A stretch of 64,000 nt of DNA from Pinisolibacter aquiterrae (GCF_019160155.1 NZ_JAFNIH010000035.1:124001-188000); one strand, 5' to 3'. Shown: positions 48,214-57,245, counted from the stretch's first letter. Made by a program: numbers and translations. The notes: generated from the sequence alone by a model not told the origin.

Positions 48214-48663
48214 ATGTCCGACGATGATCCGCTCGACGTGGAGGTGGTTCTGCTCGACCTCGCCGCGCGCACCAAGGCCGACGTGCTCCAGCGGCTCGCC
48301 GAGCGGGCCGGGGCGGTGCTGGGCCGCGCGGCGGCGGACATTTCGCGCGCGCTCGCCGATCGTGAGCGGCTCGGTTCGACCGGCGTCGGCTGCGAGGTGG
48401 CGCTGCCGCATGCCGACGTGCCCGGTCTCGATCGCTCCCTCACCCTCTTCGCGCGCTTGGCACGGCCGGTCGAATGGGACGCGATCGACGATCGTCCGGT
48501 CGGTCTGATCGTGGCGGTCCTGTCGCCGCCGCTCGCCGAACGCGCACCCTCGACCCTCCTGGCGCGGCTCGCGCGTCTCCTCAGGCGCGCGGACGTGCGC
48601 GACCGGCTCGCCGCCTCTTCGAGCGACGACGAGGTCCGCCGGATCTTCGCGGACGCAGGCTGA
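48214..48663 (+). CDS. PTS EIIA domain protein, PtsN-like
   Basis: 149 residues. The phosphorylation-site region [15 protein letters not shown] holds the active-site His, as in EIIA-Ntr/fructose domains. [17 protein letters not shown] near the end matches the last helices of the family. EIIA-Ntr (PtsN) is known in E. coli to bind KdpD and modulate kdp expression. Here the gene is 18 bases after kdpE, last in the operon, so a direct link to potassium control is likely (inference). It appears to be an extra copy dedicated to this operon rather than the usual rpoN-linked ptsN. Confidence 0.85.
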   Translation: MSDDDPLDVEVVLLDLAARTKADVLQRLAERAGAVLGRAAADISRALADRERLGSTGVGCEVALPHADVPGLDRSLTLFARLARPVEWDAIDDRPVGLIVAVLSPPLAERAPSTLLARLARLLRRADVRDRLAASSSDDEVRRIFADAG

Positions 48664-48761
48664 GGGAGAGGAGGCCGCAAGGGGGGGCGTGGGCGGCGTG
48701 CGACGCGGGGCCGCGCTTGGAGGCGATGCTTCGCTGGCGTGGATCGCGAATTCTCAGGGAA

Positions 48762-48838
48762 TGGCGCACCCGACAGGATTCGAACCTGTGACCTTCGCCT
48801 TCGGAGGGCGACACTCTATCCAGCTGAGCTACGGGTGC
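48762..48838 (-). tRNA. tRNA-Arg (anticodon CCG)
   Basis: 77 bases including an encoded CCA. Acceptor stem GCACCCG/CGGGTGC, anticodon stem TCGCC/GGCGA with loop CTCCGAA (anticodon CCG, codon CGG), T-arm CAGGTTCGAATCCTG. Confidence 0.97.
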
Positions 48839-48958
48839 TTCCGAGACACCGGCGACTCGCGTCGTCGGAGGTTCCGGGTCCGAAGGCCGGAACGCGCCTC
48901 TCATAGCCGATGCGGTCGGGGGTCGCAACGGCTATCGACGCGATCCTCGCCCCTGTCC

Positions 48959-49147
48959 TCAGCGACGGCGGCCGAGAAGGCGGCGGCGCCACGTCATCAT
49001 GTCGTGAAAGGCATGGCTGAACGGTGAAATCGGCGCGGGACGCGCGGTCGGCGCATCGCTCGACACCGGGGGAGATTCGGCGCGCTCGTTCTCTTTCGCC
49101 TCTTCGGCGTCGTCGAGCCAGGCTCTGATGTCGGCGGGTCCGAGCAT
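48959..49147 (-). CDS. Small unknown protein
   Basis: 62 residues from ATG 49147, which has GGAG 6 bases upstream. It starts with a helix ([17 protein letters not shown]), then a Pro/Ser-rich middle and an aromatic-basic end ([20 protein letters not shown]). The same frame is open further upstream (up to 49366), but that part is Arg-rich and unlike protein. No family recognised. Confidence 0.5.
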   Translation of the reverse strand: MLGPADIRAWLDDAEEAKENERAESPPVSSDAPTARPAPISPFSHAFHDMMTWRRRLLGRRR

Positions 49148-49485
49148 GCGCCACTCCCGTGTCGGCGCCCGGGTCTTCCGCCGCGCCTCGACCGCGGCCG
49201 ACCTGGGCCACGTTCCATCCTGCTCGACCCGCCTCGCGGATCGAACGCCCGGACCACTCGCCATCCGTTCGGAACGTCGATGGGTCTGCGCGGAACGATC
49301 ACGCTCCGCCACCCTCTTTCGATCCATTGAACATTTTTGCGGTGCAATGTCAATGTTGCACTGCACAATTCAAAGGGGCGTGATGTCGCGGGAGCGGGTG
49401 GTCCGTTCATGAGTGATTTCTGATAAGAGGCCGTCATAGGCGATGTGCGACGGTCGTGTCGTCGTCCGCCACGGAGAATCGATCG
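49148..49485. other. Divergent promoter region with TGCA-rich dyad
   Basis: About 340 bases before the rhodanese gene. GTGCAA and TTGCAC (49342-49361) form a dyad with an 8-base spacer and a further TGCAC follows (to 49366). No gene otherwise seen. The local AT content near 49325-49360 fits a promoter. Confidence 0.4.
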
Positions 49486-49866
49486 ATGCGTTCTGGTCTC
49501 GCCGCCGCCGCCCTGGCTCTCGCCCTCGGCCTCGCCACCCCCGCCGTCGCGGAAGGGGTGATCGGCATGGACGCCGTGAAGGCCGGCCTCGACTCGGGGC
49601 GGATCATCCTCGTCGACGTGCGCGAGCCCGACGAATTCGCCGCCGGTCACGTGCCCGGCGCGATCAATCTGCCGATGTCGACCTTCTCGCCGTCGGTGCT
49701 GCCGCGCGCGGGCGACAAGACGGTGGTGGTGATGTGCCGTTCGGGCCGCCGCGCCGGCCAAGCCCAGGCGATCGCGGCCTCCGCCGGACGTCGCGACATC
49801 GTCGACTATGCCGGCAGCATGATCGAGTGGACCGCCAAGGGCGGGCCGGTCACCACCGGCAAGTGA
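49486..49866 (+). CDS. Periplasmic rhodanese-like protein
   Basis: 126 residues from ATG 49486, chosen because it gives a signal peptide (RSGLAAAALALALGLATPAVA). The rhodanese fold follows: ILVDVREPDEFAAGHVPGA, INLPM, and active-site loop VVMCRSGRRAGQAQ with Cys in CRSGRR. It is a single-domain sulfurtransferase exported to the periplasm. Function there is unknown. Confidence 0.88.
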   Translation: MRSGLAAAALALALGLATPAVAEGVIGMDAVKAGLDSGRIILVDVREPDEFAAGHVPGAINLPMSTFSPSVLPRAGDKTVVVMCRSGRRAGQAQAIAASAGRRDIVDYAGSMIEWTAKGGPVTTGK

Positions 49867-49902
49867 GGGCGGTCGCGCCGCGCCTCGACGGATTCGACGC
49901 GA

Positions 49903-49931
49903 AACGGCGGGAAGGAGACCTCCCCGCCGTT
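49903..49931. terminator. Bidirectional terminator between rhodanese and pfk genes
   Basis: AACGGCGGG (49903-49911) pairs perfectly with CCCGCCGTT (49923-49931); the inner AGG/CCT can extend it. It sits between convergent stops at 49866 and 49958. Confidence 0.7.
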
Positions 49932-49957
49932 CGTCGTGTCGTGGTCTCGGCCCGGGC

Positions 49958-51178
49958 TCAGCCCTCGGCGGCGAGGATCTTCGGCACACGGTTGAGGCGC
50001 AGCCGATAGGCGTCGGGCATGCCGGAGCCGAGCAGCGGGCGCAGATAGAGGCGGAAGGCGTCGGTGACGTCGTTGCCGCTCGTCGAAATGAACTCGTCGG
50101 GCATGTGCCGGGTCTTGCCGGCCACCGCCTCCAGCGGCGAGAGATGGTAGTCGACCGAATAGAAGCCGGTACGGTGGATCGTCACCGAGCCGTCGGTCTT
50201 GCCCCACATCGCGTATTGCACCGCCTTCTCGCCGACCTCGCGCGCCTCTCGCTGATCGACGTCGGAGACGCAGCCGATGAACGAGCGCTGGAGATAGCCG
50301 AAGGTGTCGCCGCGCACGCGCGAGATCTTGAGCTTGGTCTTGATCTCGTTGCAGAGCAGGTCGGCCAGCGCGCCGGTGCCGGAGAGCTGGATGTTGCCGT
50401 GGGCGTCGCGCTCGACCTCGGAGGTGAGCTTGGTGATGATCGGCACGCCCTTCTCGTCGTGGATGCCTTCCGACACAGCGACGACGCAGCGCCCGTATTT
50501 CTCGTAGGTCGCCTTCACGTCGCCGAGGAACTTGTCGATCGAGAAGGCGCGCTCCGGCACGTAGATGAGATGCGGGCCGTCGTCGGGGAACTTCTTGCCG
50601 AGCGCCGAGGCGGCGGTCAGGAAGCCGGCGTGGCGCCCCATCACCACGGCCACGTAGACGCCGGGCAGCGCCGCGTTGTCGAGGTTCACGCCCATGAAGG
50701 CCTGGGCGACGAAGCGGGCGGCGGAGGGGAAGCCGGGGGTGTGGTCGTTGACGGTCAGATCGTTGTCGATCGTCTTGGGGATGTGGATCGAGCGCAGCGG
50801 ATAGCCGGCCTTGTGGGCCTCCTCGGAGACGATGCGCACGGTGTCGGACGAATCGTTGCCGCCGACATAGAAGAAATAGCCGATCCCATGGGCCTTCAGA
50901 ACCTTGAAGATCTCCTGGCAATACTTCAGATCCGGCTTGTCGCGGGTCGATCCGAGGCCGGAGGAGGGGGTGTGGCCGACCATCTCCAGGTTGTGGCTGG
51001 TCTCCTGGGTGAGATCCAGGAACTCCTCGTCGACGATGCCGCGCACGCCGTGGTGCGCGCCATAGACCAGTTCGACGTTGCGGAACTTGCGGGCCTCGAG
51101 CACCGCGCCGACGATCGACTGGTTGATGACGGCGGTGGGGCCGCCCCCTTGCGCGACGAGGACCTTGGTCTGTGACAT
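49958..51178 (-). CDS. pfp: Pyrophosphate-dependent 6-phosphofructokinase
   Basis: 406 residues. Family A phosphofructokinase with GGGPTAVINQSI (N-terminal), VGGNDSSDT, IPKTIDNDL and MGRHAGFL. The Lys in PKTIDND marks the PPi-using enzymes; ATP enzymes have PGTIDND. It phosphorylates fructose-6-phosphate with PPi reversibly in glycolysis/gluconeogenesis. I chose ATG 51178 because GGGA precedes it. Upstream, on the shared 260-base gap, is a TGCA-rich dyad. Confidence 0.92.
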   Translation of the reverse strand: MSQTKVLVAQGGGPTAVINQSIVGAVLEARKFRNVELVYGAHHGVRGIVDEEFLDLTQETSHNLEMVGHTPSSGLGSTRDKPDLKYCQEIFKVLKAHGIGYFFYVGGNDSSDTVRIVSEEAHKAGYPLRSIHIPKTIDNDLTVNDHTPGFPSAARFVAQAFMGVNLDNAALPGVYVAVVMGRHAGFLTAASALGKKFPDDGPHLIYVPERAFSIDKFLGDVKATYEKYGRCVVAVSEGIHDEKGVPIITKLTSEVERDAHGNIQLSGTGALADLLCNEIKTKLKISRVRGDTFGYLQRSFIGCVSDVDQREAREVGEKAVQYAMWGKTDGSVTIHRTGFYSVDYHLSPLEAVAGKTRHMPDEFISTSGNDVTDAFRLYLRPLLGSGMPDAYRLRLNRVPKILAAEG

Positions 51179-51294
51179 GTGCGTGTATCCCATAGAGTAA
51201 CGCGGACGACGGCGAAGCGCTCCGCCGACGCCCATCCTGCGCAGGTCGACGCCGATCTCAAGCCGTTTGTGACATGTCGGACCGCCTCGACGCA

Positions 51295-51314
51295 GCAATT
51301 GCATGCTGCATTGC
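51295..51314. promoter_or_regulatory. TGCA-rich dyad between pfk and helicase genes
   Basis: GCAAT and ATTGC with a 10-base spacer of TGCATGCTGC. It resembles the dyad near 49342, and both resemble the TGC/GCA-type sites described for PhaR/PhbF carbon-storage regulators. The match is by eye only. Confidence 0.35.
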
Positions 51315-51435
51315 GAAAGCCGCGACCACTTCGACGTCGACCGGAGAGCGCGAACCGGCTATAGCAGGCGTAAAGCGGCGAGGCGCAGGCGGCGAACTCC
51401 TTACGCGCCCCCTCGACCGGACAGGAGCATCCCCT

Positions 51436-53190
51436 TTGGCCTTTCCTCTCGCGAGCCCCGCGCTCGATCGCGCGCTCGTCAAGCGCAACTACGACGAACC
51501 GACTCCGGTCCAGGCCGCGGTGCTCGCGGCCGAGACCCGTGGACGCGACCTGCTGGTCTCGGCCCAGACCGGATCCGGCAAGACCGTCGCCTACGGGTTG
51601 GCGCTCGGCGCCGATCTGCTCGGCGAGACCGAGACCTTCGGCCCGGCCGGCCAGCCGCAGGCGCTGGTGATCGCGCCGACGCGCGAACTGGCGCTTCAGG
51701 TCGAACGCGAACTCGCGTGGCTCTTCGAGGAGACCGAGGCGCGGATCGTGCCTTGCGTCGGCGGCATGGATCCGCGCGCCGAGCGGCGGCGGCTGCACAT
51801 GGGGTCGCACATCGTCGTGGGCACGCCCGGGCGTCTGCGCGATCACATCGAGCGCGGCGGGCTCGACCTGTCGGCGATGCGCGCGGTGGTGCTCGACGAG
51901 GCCGACGAGATGCTCGACATGGGCTTTCGCGAGGACCTCGAGTTCATCCTCGAGGCGACGCCGAAGGAGCGGATGACGCTGCTCTTCTCCGCCACCCTGC
52001 CCAAGACCATCGTCCAGCTCGCCACGCGCTATCAGCGCGACGCGCTCCGGATCGCCGTCGCCGGCGCCGAGCGCGGCCACGCCGACATCGAGCATCAGGC
52101 GATCCGGGTGGCGCCGAAGGAGATCGAGGCGGCGGTGGTCAATCTGCTGCGCTTCCACGAGAGCCCGGCGGCGATCGTCTTCGCCAACACCCGCGAGGCG
52201 GTGCGCCACATCCAGGCGACGCTGCAGGAGCGCGGGTTCCAGGCGGTGGCGCTCTCCGGCGAACTCGGCCAGCACGAGCGCAATCAGGCGCTGCAGGCGC
52301 TGCGCGACGGCCGGGCGCGGGTCTGCGTCGCCACCGACGTCGCCGCGCGCGGCATTGATCTGCCCAATCTCGATCTCGTCATCCACGCCGATCTGCCGCA
52401 CGACCGCGAGGTGTTCCAGCACCGTTCGGGGCGGACGGGACGCGCGGGTCGCAAGGGCATCTCCTGCCTCCTGGTGCCGCCGGCGCGTCGCCGCCGCGCC
52501 GAGCGGATGCTGGCGGAAGCGGGGATCCGGCCGGAATGGGCCGGGCCGCCGAGCGCGGAGGCGATCACCGAACTCGATCGGCGGCGCTTCCTGGCCGATC
52601 CGCTGCTCTCCGAGCCGGTCGGCGAGGAGGACGCGGAAATGGCGCGGCTCCTGATCGAGACGCGCACGCCGGAGGAGATCGCGAGAGCACTGGCGCGGCT
52701 CTGGCGTGGTCGTCTGCCGGCGGTCGAGGAGGTGGTCGATCCGGGCCAGGGCGGGCCACGCGATCGCTCGCGCACCGACGGGCCGGGACGCGGGCCGATG
52801 GGCGTGTGGTTCCGCTGCGACGTCGGCCGGCGCCAGAAGGCCGATCCGAAATGGCTGCTGCCGATGCTGTGCCGGCGCGGCGGCATCGAGCGCGACGACA
52901 TCGGCACCATCCGCATCTTCGACGGGGAGACCCGGTTCGAGGTGGCGGAGGGGGTCGCGGCGCGGTTCTGGGCCAATGCGCGCCGTCCCGACGAGGAGCA
53001 GATCCGCTTCTCCCCGGTCGACGGCGAGCCGGAACCGGAGCGCGCGCGCCGTGGGCCGCCGCGCGGTGTCGATCGTCCGCCGCGTCGCAAGGCCGAGGGT
53101 GGCCACGAGGGATCGCGGGCGCGCCCCGAAGGCGGCGGCCCCGCCGGTGGTCCGAGGGGCGGCAACCGGCGGCGCGAACGCGGCGCCTGA
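51436..53190 (+). CDS. DEAD-box RNA helicase with DbpA-type RNA-binding domain
   Basis: 584 residues. The start is most likely the TTG at 51436, which has AGGAG 8 bases upstream; sequence further 5' in frame is not protein-like. Helicase motifs in order: YDEPTPVQAAVL (Q), SAQTGSGKT (I), PTRELALQ (Ia), TPGRLRDHI (Ib), DEADEMLDMGF (II), SATLPK (III), FANTREAVRH (IV), ATDVAARGIDL (V), HRSGRTGRAG (VI). A DbpA/CsdA-like RNA-binding domain (about 455-525, FRCDVGRRQKADPKWLLPML) and a basic RG-rich tail follow. It probably works in ribosome assembly or cold-shock RNA unwinding. Confidence 0.93.
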   Translation: MAFPLASPALDRALVKRNYDEPTPVQAAVLAAETRGRDLLVSAQTGSGKTVAYGLALGADLLGETETFGPAGQPQALVIAPTRELALQVERELAWLFEETEARIVPCVGGMDPRAERRRLHMGSHIVVGTPGRLRDHIERGGLDLSAMRAVVLDEADEMLDMGFREDLEFILEATPKERMTLLFSATLPKTIVQLATRYQRDALRIAVAGAERGHADIEHQAIRVAPKEIEAAVVNLLRFHESPAAIVFANTREAVRHIQATLQERGFQAVALSGELGQHERNQALQALRDGRARVCVATDVAARGIDLPNLDLVIHADLPHDREVFQHRSGRTGRAGRKGISCLLVPPARRRRAERMLAEAGIRPEWAGPPSAEAITELDRRRFLADPLLSEPVGEEDAEMARLLIETRTPEEIARALARLWRGRLPAVEEVVDPGQGGPRDRSRTDGPGRGPMGVWFRCDVGRRQKADPKWLLPMLCRRGGIERDDIGTIRIFDGETRFEVAEGVAARFWANARRPDEEQIRFSPVDGEPEPERARRGPPRGVDRPPRRKAEGGHEGSRARPEGGGPAGGPRGGNRRRERGA

Positions 53191-53212
53191 GCGAGGCGCT
53201 CGATCGGGCGTC

Positions 53213-54277
53213 TCAGCGAGCGAGCGCGGCCAGTTCGCCGAGGAGGGCGCGCGTCGCCACGGGCTTGGCGCGATCGGCGACGGAGGCGCGCACCGCCTCC
53301 GGGCCGATCTTTCCGGCGTCGATGTCGGCCTTCACGGCCACGATGGTGTCGAGGAAGGCGTCGGCGTCCCAGGCGGGCGCGAAGCGGGCGTATGGGTTGG
53401 CGCCATAGGCGCCGGTCAGCGTCGGCAGCGGCGACAGCACATAGGGGCGGCCGCAGGCGAGCGTCTCCACCACGATGAAGGGCGAGCCCTCGCCGAAGTG
53501 CGAGCACATCAGCCCCATGTGGCATTCGGCAATGGCCTTGGTCAGCCCGGCCGCGTCGAGAAGCCCGGTGCAGGTGACGCGGTCGCGCAGGCCCGCCCTG
53601 TCGATCTCCTCCACGTCCTTGCCGAAATAGCGGAACTCGATCGCCTCGCCGAAGCGCTCCTTGCCGCGCCGGATGATCTCGTAGAGGAGCTTCGGGTTCT
53701 TCTGCTCGACGATGCGGCCGGCGTAGAAGACGATGGTCTTTTCGCCCGTCGGCAACGGCGTCGCGGTGAAGCGGTCGTCGTACCAGGCGTCGATATGGGC
53801 GAGGCGGGGGCCGATGCGGCGGATGACGCCCTCCGAGAGGCCGGAATCGTCGCGGCCGACCACTTGGACCCGATCCGCCACCAGCGGTAGGAACCAGCAG
53901 GCGGCGTCGTGGATCGCGCGCTTGCCGGTCTCGCCGGCGCCGGGGCCGGTGCCGTGGATGGTGAAGACCTTGGCGCCGGGAAAAGCCCAGGCGAAGACCA
54001 CGTATTCCGGCCGCGAGAATTCCATCGTCCGTTTCGCGGTCTGTTTCAGGCGGGCGCGGATGGTGGCGAGGTTGCCCCAGACGGCCAGCGCGAAGGGGAT
54101 CCACTTCGGGCCCGGCAGCTTCGGCAGGGCGATGTCGAGACGGTTCGGCGCGGGGCGCGCCGGGGGCTCGGAGATCAGGACCGCGTCGTCGCCGGCGGCC
54201 GCCAGCAGCGTGTCGACGTAGCGTTCGATGCCGCCCTGCGCGTCGGTGACGTCGTTCTGATGAAAGAAGGCGAACAT
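53213..54277 (-). CDS. Glycosyltransferase, GT4 family
   Basis: 354 residues from ATG 54277. The N-terminal domain begins NDVTDAQGGIERYVDTL; the C-terminal Rossmann domain shows VFYAGRIVEQKNPKLLYEII and the EX7E donor-site motif in EGSPFIVVETLACGRPYVLS. It transfers a nucleotide-sugar unit to an unknown acceptor, perhaps surface polysaccharide. It converges on the helicase gene. No partner polysaccharide genes are visible. Confidence 0.87.
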   Translation of the reverse strand: MFAFFHQNDVTDAQGGIERYVDTLLAAAGDDAVLISEPPARPAPNRLDIALPKLPGPKWIPFALAVWGNLATIRARLKQTAKRTMEFSRPEYVVFAWAFPGAKVFTIHGTGPGAGETGKRAIHDAACWFLPLVADRVQVVGRDDSGLSEGVIRRIGPRLAHIDAWYDDRFTATPLPTGEKTIVFYAGRIVEQKNPKLLYEIIRRGKERFGEAIEFRYFGKDVEEIDRAGLRDRVTCTGLLDAAGLTKAIAECHMGLMCSHFGEGSPFIVVETLACGRPYVLSPLPTLTGAYGANPYARFAPAWDADAFLDTIVAVKADIDAGKIGPEAVRASVADRAKPVATRALLGELAALAR

Positions 54278-54361
54278 CGCGGATCGGTCCCCGTTTCCCT
54301 CTGGTCGGGGACCGTTCTTACGCACTCGATCTGAAGATCGCGTTGACGGAGGGAGAGGGCG

Positions 54362-55339
54362 TCATGCCACGCGGTTGGTCGGCTCGCCCTTCGCCCAGGC
54401 CTCGACATTGGCGACGAGACGGTCGGCGAGGCCCTGCACCGCCTCGCGCGAGGCCCAGCCGACGTGCGGCGTGACGATCACGTTCGGCCGCGTCGCCAGC
54501 CGCATGATCGGCGCGTCCGCCGGCGGCGGCTCGGGGGCGGCGACGTCGATGCCGGCGCCGGCGATCTCTCGCGCCTCGAGCGCGGCGTCGAGGGCCTCGA
54601 CGTCGACGAGGCCGGCGCGGGCGGTGTTGATCAGCAGCGCATTCGGCTTCATCGCCGCGAATTCGGCGGCACCGAAGAGGCCGGTCGTCTCCGGCGTCAG
54701 CGGGCAATGGAGGGAGACGACATCGGCGCGGGCGAGGAATTCGGCGAAGGGGACGGCGTCGGGTCGGGAGCCTTCGCCCGACTTGCGGCCGGCGAAGATT
54801 GGGATCATGCCGAAGGCGCGGCCGATCTCGGCGACGCGGCTGCCGAGCGAGCCGGAGCCGACGATGCCGAGCGTGGCGCCGGAGAGATCGTCGATGGGGA
54901 AGTCGTGGTAGCAGAATTGCGCCGCCTCCTGCCAGCGGCCCGCGAGCACCGAGGCGCGGTAGGAGAGGAGCGAGCGGCGCAGCGCCAGGATCAGCGCGAA
55001 CGTGTGTTCCGGCACGGTGGCGCGGGCATAGTCGCGGATGTTGACGACGACGATGCCGCGCGCCTTCGCCGCCGCGAGGTCGATGTTGTCGGAGCCGGTG
55101 GCGGCGAGCGCGATCAGGCGCAGGTTCGGCGCTGCGTCCATCTCGGCCGCGCCGATGCGCACCTTGTTGACCAGCACGACGTCGGCGCCGGCGATGCGCG
55201 CCGCGGTCTCGCCGGGCGCGGTGCGGGCGTGGGTCTCGAGCGCGTGGGCGAAGGAGAAGGGCGCCAGGACGGTGTCGGGGCGCAGCGTCTCGGCATCGAG
55301 GAAGACGACGCGAATCGGGTGATCGGGCAAGGGGCTCAT
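54362..55339 (-). CDS. D-2-hydroxyacid dehydrogenase (hydroxypyruvate/glycerate type)
   Basis: 325 residues. NAD-binding GIVGSGSLGSRVAEIGRAFG (about 151-170), catalytic Arg in INTARAGLVD, Glu in DVAAPEPPP and His in VTPHVGWAS. This resembles HprA-type glycerate dehydrogenases. It reduces a 2-oxo acid such as hydroxypyruvate. Start 55339. Gene stands between the glycosyltransferase and the TPR-like gene, on the minus strand. Confidence 0.9.
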   Translation of the reverse strand: MSPLPDHPIRVVFLDAETLRPDTVLAPFSFAHALETHARTAPGETAARIAGADVVLVNKVRIGAAEMDAAPNLRLIALAATGSDNIDLAAAKARGIVVVNIRDYARATVPEHTFALILALRRSLLSYRASVLAGRWQEAAQFCYHDFPIDDLSGATLGIVGSGSLGSRVAEIGRAFGMIPIFAGRKSGEGSRPDAVPFAEFLARADVVSLHCPLTPETTGLFGAAEFAAMKPNALLINTARAGLVDVEALDAALEAREIAGAGIDVAAPEPPPADAPIMRLATRPNVIVTPHVGWASREAVQGLADRLVANVEAWAKGEPTNRVA

Positions 55340-55449
55340 CGGGTCTCTCGTCGCTGGGAGCCTCGACGGTAGTGGGGGGCGATGCCGGCGGCAAACGAAA
55401 AGCCGTGATGACTGCGATCGGGTTCGGGAATGAGCGTGGCGCTCTCGCC

Positions 55450-55947
55450 TCATCCCGCCGTCCCGCGCCAGATCGCCTCGACCACGGAGCCGCCGACGGC
55501 GTCGTCGGGATCGAGGCGGGCGAGGGCGTCGAGGGCGGCGCGGGCCTCGTCGGGCTCGTCGCGGCGCAGGCGGATGAAGGCGAGGGCCTTCAGCGTGTAG
55601 AGCGCGAAACGGCCGGGGCCGTCGAAGGAGATCGCCTCGGCGTCCCAATCGCGCCAGTCGGGGGCGAGATTGGCCTGACGCGCCGCCTCGCGGGCGCCGC
55701 CCTCGGCGGCGACCAGGGCGGCGTCGAGATCGCCGGAATAGGTGTGGATCTTGTAGAGGCAGAACCAGGTGGCGAGCGCACGCGGATCGAGGGCGAGCGC
55801 CTCGCGGAAGGCGGCGTCGGCGGCGACGCGGTCGGTGCGCCACAGCGCGACGCCCCTTTGTAGGATTTCGTTCACGGCGGGGGGAACCTCGCCGAAGTCG
55901 ATCGCGTCGTCGTCGCGCGACGCCTTGGTCCGGCTCGTCCTCGCCAT
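55450..55947 (-). CDS. Tetratricopeptide-like protein, often beside 2Fe-2S ferredoxin
   Basis: 165 residues from ATG 55947 (GGAG upstream). Helical, with TPR-like segments: NEILQRGVALWRTDR, AADAAFREALALDPRALATW, CLYKIHTYSGDLDAALVAAE, and ARAALDALARLDPDDA. Homologues pair with the divergently encoded 2Fe-2S ferredoxin in nitrogen-fixing alphaproteobacteria, as far as I remember. The two genes here are divergent, 128 bases apart. Function unknown, likely a scaffold. Confidence 0.7.
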   Translation of the reverse strand: MARTSRTKASRDDDAIDFGEVPPAVNEILQRGVALWRTDRVAADAAFREALALDPRALATWFCLYKIHTYSGDLDAALVAAEGGAREAARQANLAPDWRDWDAEAISFDGPGRFALYTLKALAFIRLRRDEPDEARAALDALARLDPDDAVGGSVVEAIWRGTAG

Positions 55948-56075
55948 GTCGAAACTCCCGCATTTCCGCCGTGGTTCGTGCCTCGTGGCAAGAAGCGGAC
56001 CGATCGAGGGCGGGCGCGGCACGGCCCTTGAATACGGAGATTTCCGGAGTGACCCGTCGAAGCCGGAGGTACGCG

Positions 56076-56408
56076 ATGACGTCGGAAATCCCGCAGGTCT
56101 ACAAGATCCATGTCTTCGCCTGTTTCCAGAGCCGGCCGCCGGGGCACCCGCGCGGGAGCTGCGGCGCGCAAGGGGCCGAGCCCCTGTGGAAGCGGCTCCA
56201 GTTCCGTGTGGAGTCGCTCGGCGATCCGGAGGTGGCGATGACCGCGACCGGCTGTCTCGGCTTCTGCCGCGCCGGGCCGCTGATGGTCGTCTATCCCCAG
56301 GGCATCTGGTACGCGCCGAAGACGGAAGCCGACATCGACGAGATCTGCGAGAGCCATTTCGAGAAGGGCATGCCGGTCGAGCGGCTGATCGTCGTGCCGA
56401 AGCCGTGA
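56076..56408 (+). CDS. (2Fe-2S) thioredoxin-like ferredoxin
   Basis: 110 residues. ATG 56076 has GGAGG upstream. Cluster cysteines in HVFACFQSRPPGHPRGSCG and in TGCLGFCRAGP (the C-x(n)-C ... C-x3-C pattern of Shethna-type ferredoxins) hold one 2Fe-2S cluster. This class is common near nif genes, where it may protect or feed nitrogenase; no nif genes lie in the window. Confidence 0.88.
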   Translation: MTSEIPQVYKIHVFACFQSRPPGHPRGSCGAQGAEPLWKRLQFRVESLGDPEVAMTATGCLGFCRAGPLMVVYPQGIWYAPKTEADIDEICESHFEKGMPVERLIVVPKP

Positions 56409-56441
56409 CGCGCCGGAGACGACGAGAAGCTGAGACGACGA

Positions 56442-56514
56442 GGGCGCGGTCACCCGCGCCCCGGTCTTCGGCCATCCGGCCGCTTCGTCGAGGGACGCGC
56501 CCTGTGCGGGCGCG
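56442..56514. terminator. Two GC-rich hairpins between ferredoxin and Hsp20
   Basis: GGGCGCGG-TCAC-CCGCGCCC (56442-56461, perfect 8-bp stem) and CGCGCCC-TGTGC-GGGCGCG (56496-56514, 7-bp stem) lie between the convergent stops at 56408 and 56525. One may serve each strand. Confidence 0.55.
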
Positions 56515-56524
56515 GCCGGCCGCA

Positions 56525-57052
56525 TCATGCGGCCTTGACCTCGATCTTCTTCTCCTCGGGCTTCTCCACCGCGAGTTTGGGTACGGTCACGGTGAGGACG
56601 CCGTCGGCGTAGCGCGCCACCACCTTGTCGCGGTCGATCCCTTCGGGCAGGCGGAACGAACGGGCGAAGGAGCCGTAACGGCGCTCACTCACGTGGGTGC
56701 CCTTGTCGTCTTCCTCGCGGGTCTCGGTCTTCTCGCCCTTCAGGGTCAGGACGTCGCCGGCGATCGAGACGTCGATCGCCTTCTCGTCGAGGCCGGGAAG
56801 TTCGGCGGTGATCGCCCAGGCGCCGTCCTTCTCCACGACGTCGACGGCGGGCGCGAGAGCGCGTCCGGCGAAGACGCCGGTGCCGAAGGCCGGCAGTGTC
56901 GGGTCGCGGAACCAGCCGCGGCCGAAGTCGTCGAAGAGCCGATCCATCTCACGGCGCAGGTCCGCGAACATCGGCCAACCCGTCGCCGCGGGAGCGGTAC
57001 CGACGGCTTTCGCTTCATTGCGAACAGGGAGTTTGGTCGCAGTGTCAGCCAT
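56525..57052 (-). CDS. Hsp20/alpha-crystallin-type small heat-shock protein
   Basis: 175 residues. N-terminal arm with FADLRREMDRLFDDFGRG; alpha-crystallin domain (about 68-160) with VDVVEKDGAWAITAELPGLD, RRYGSFARSFRLPEGID and ADGVLTVTVPK (the AxGVL motif). The tail EEKKIEVKAA lacks a clear IxI motif. It is an ATP-independent holdase. It belongs to its own unit, separated from PII by a strong terminator. Confidence 0.93.
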   Translation of the reverse strand: MADTATKLPVRNEAKAVGTAPAATGWPMFADLRREMDRLFDDFGRGWFRDPTLPAFGTGVFAGRALAPAVDVVEKDGAWAITAELPGLDEKAIDVSIAGDVLTLKGEKTETREEDDKGTHVSERRYGSFARSFRLPEGIDRDKVVARYADGVLTVTVPKLAVEKPEEKKIEVKAA

Positions 57053-57161
57053 GGTCTTGCCTCCTCGATGCGGGTCGGGAGGGTCGGGAACGAGATCCTC
57101 CCGACGCGTGGAAGTTTAGACCACGGTCCGGATCGCGCCTTGTCCCAGATCATTGAAATGC

Positions 57162-57187
57162 AAAAAAAACGGCGGTTTCCCGCCGTT
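57162..57187 (-). terminator. Intrinsic terminator of the PII gene
   Basis: Read on the minus strand: AACGGCGG-GAAA-CCGCCGTT, a perfect 8-bp stem with tetraloop, followed by a run of T's (A62-A69 on plus). It is a classic Rho-independent terminator 59 bases after the PII stop. Confidence 0.9.
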
Positions 57188-57245
57188 CTTCGTATACGAA
57201 CGGGGCCCGCGCGGAGGCGCGAGGCGCCCGGGCGGAAGGGGGCGA

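Noticed and set aside
48762-48838. tRNA-Arg and tRNA-Phe as integration sites for a mobile element
   Set aside because: No integrase, direct repeat of the tRNA 3' end or composition change is seen next to either tRNA.
48959-49366. 135-codon version of the small minus-strand gene
   Set aside because: The first 73 residues are Arg-rich and have no good start; the internal ATG at 49147 has a good Shine-Dalgarno sequence.
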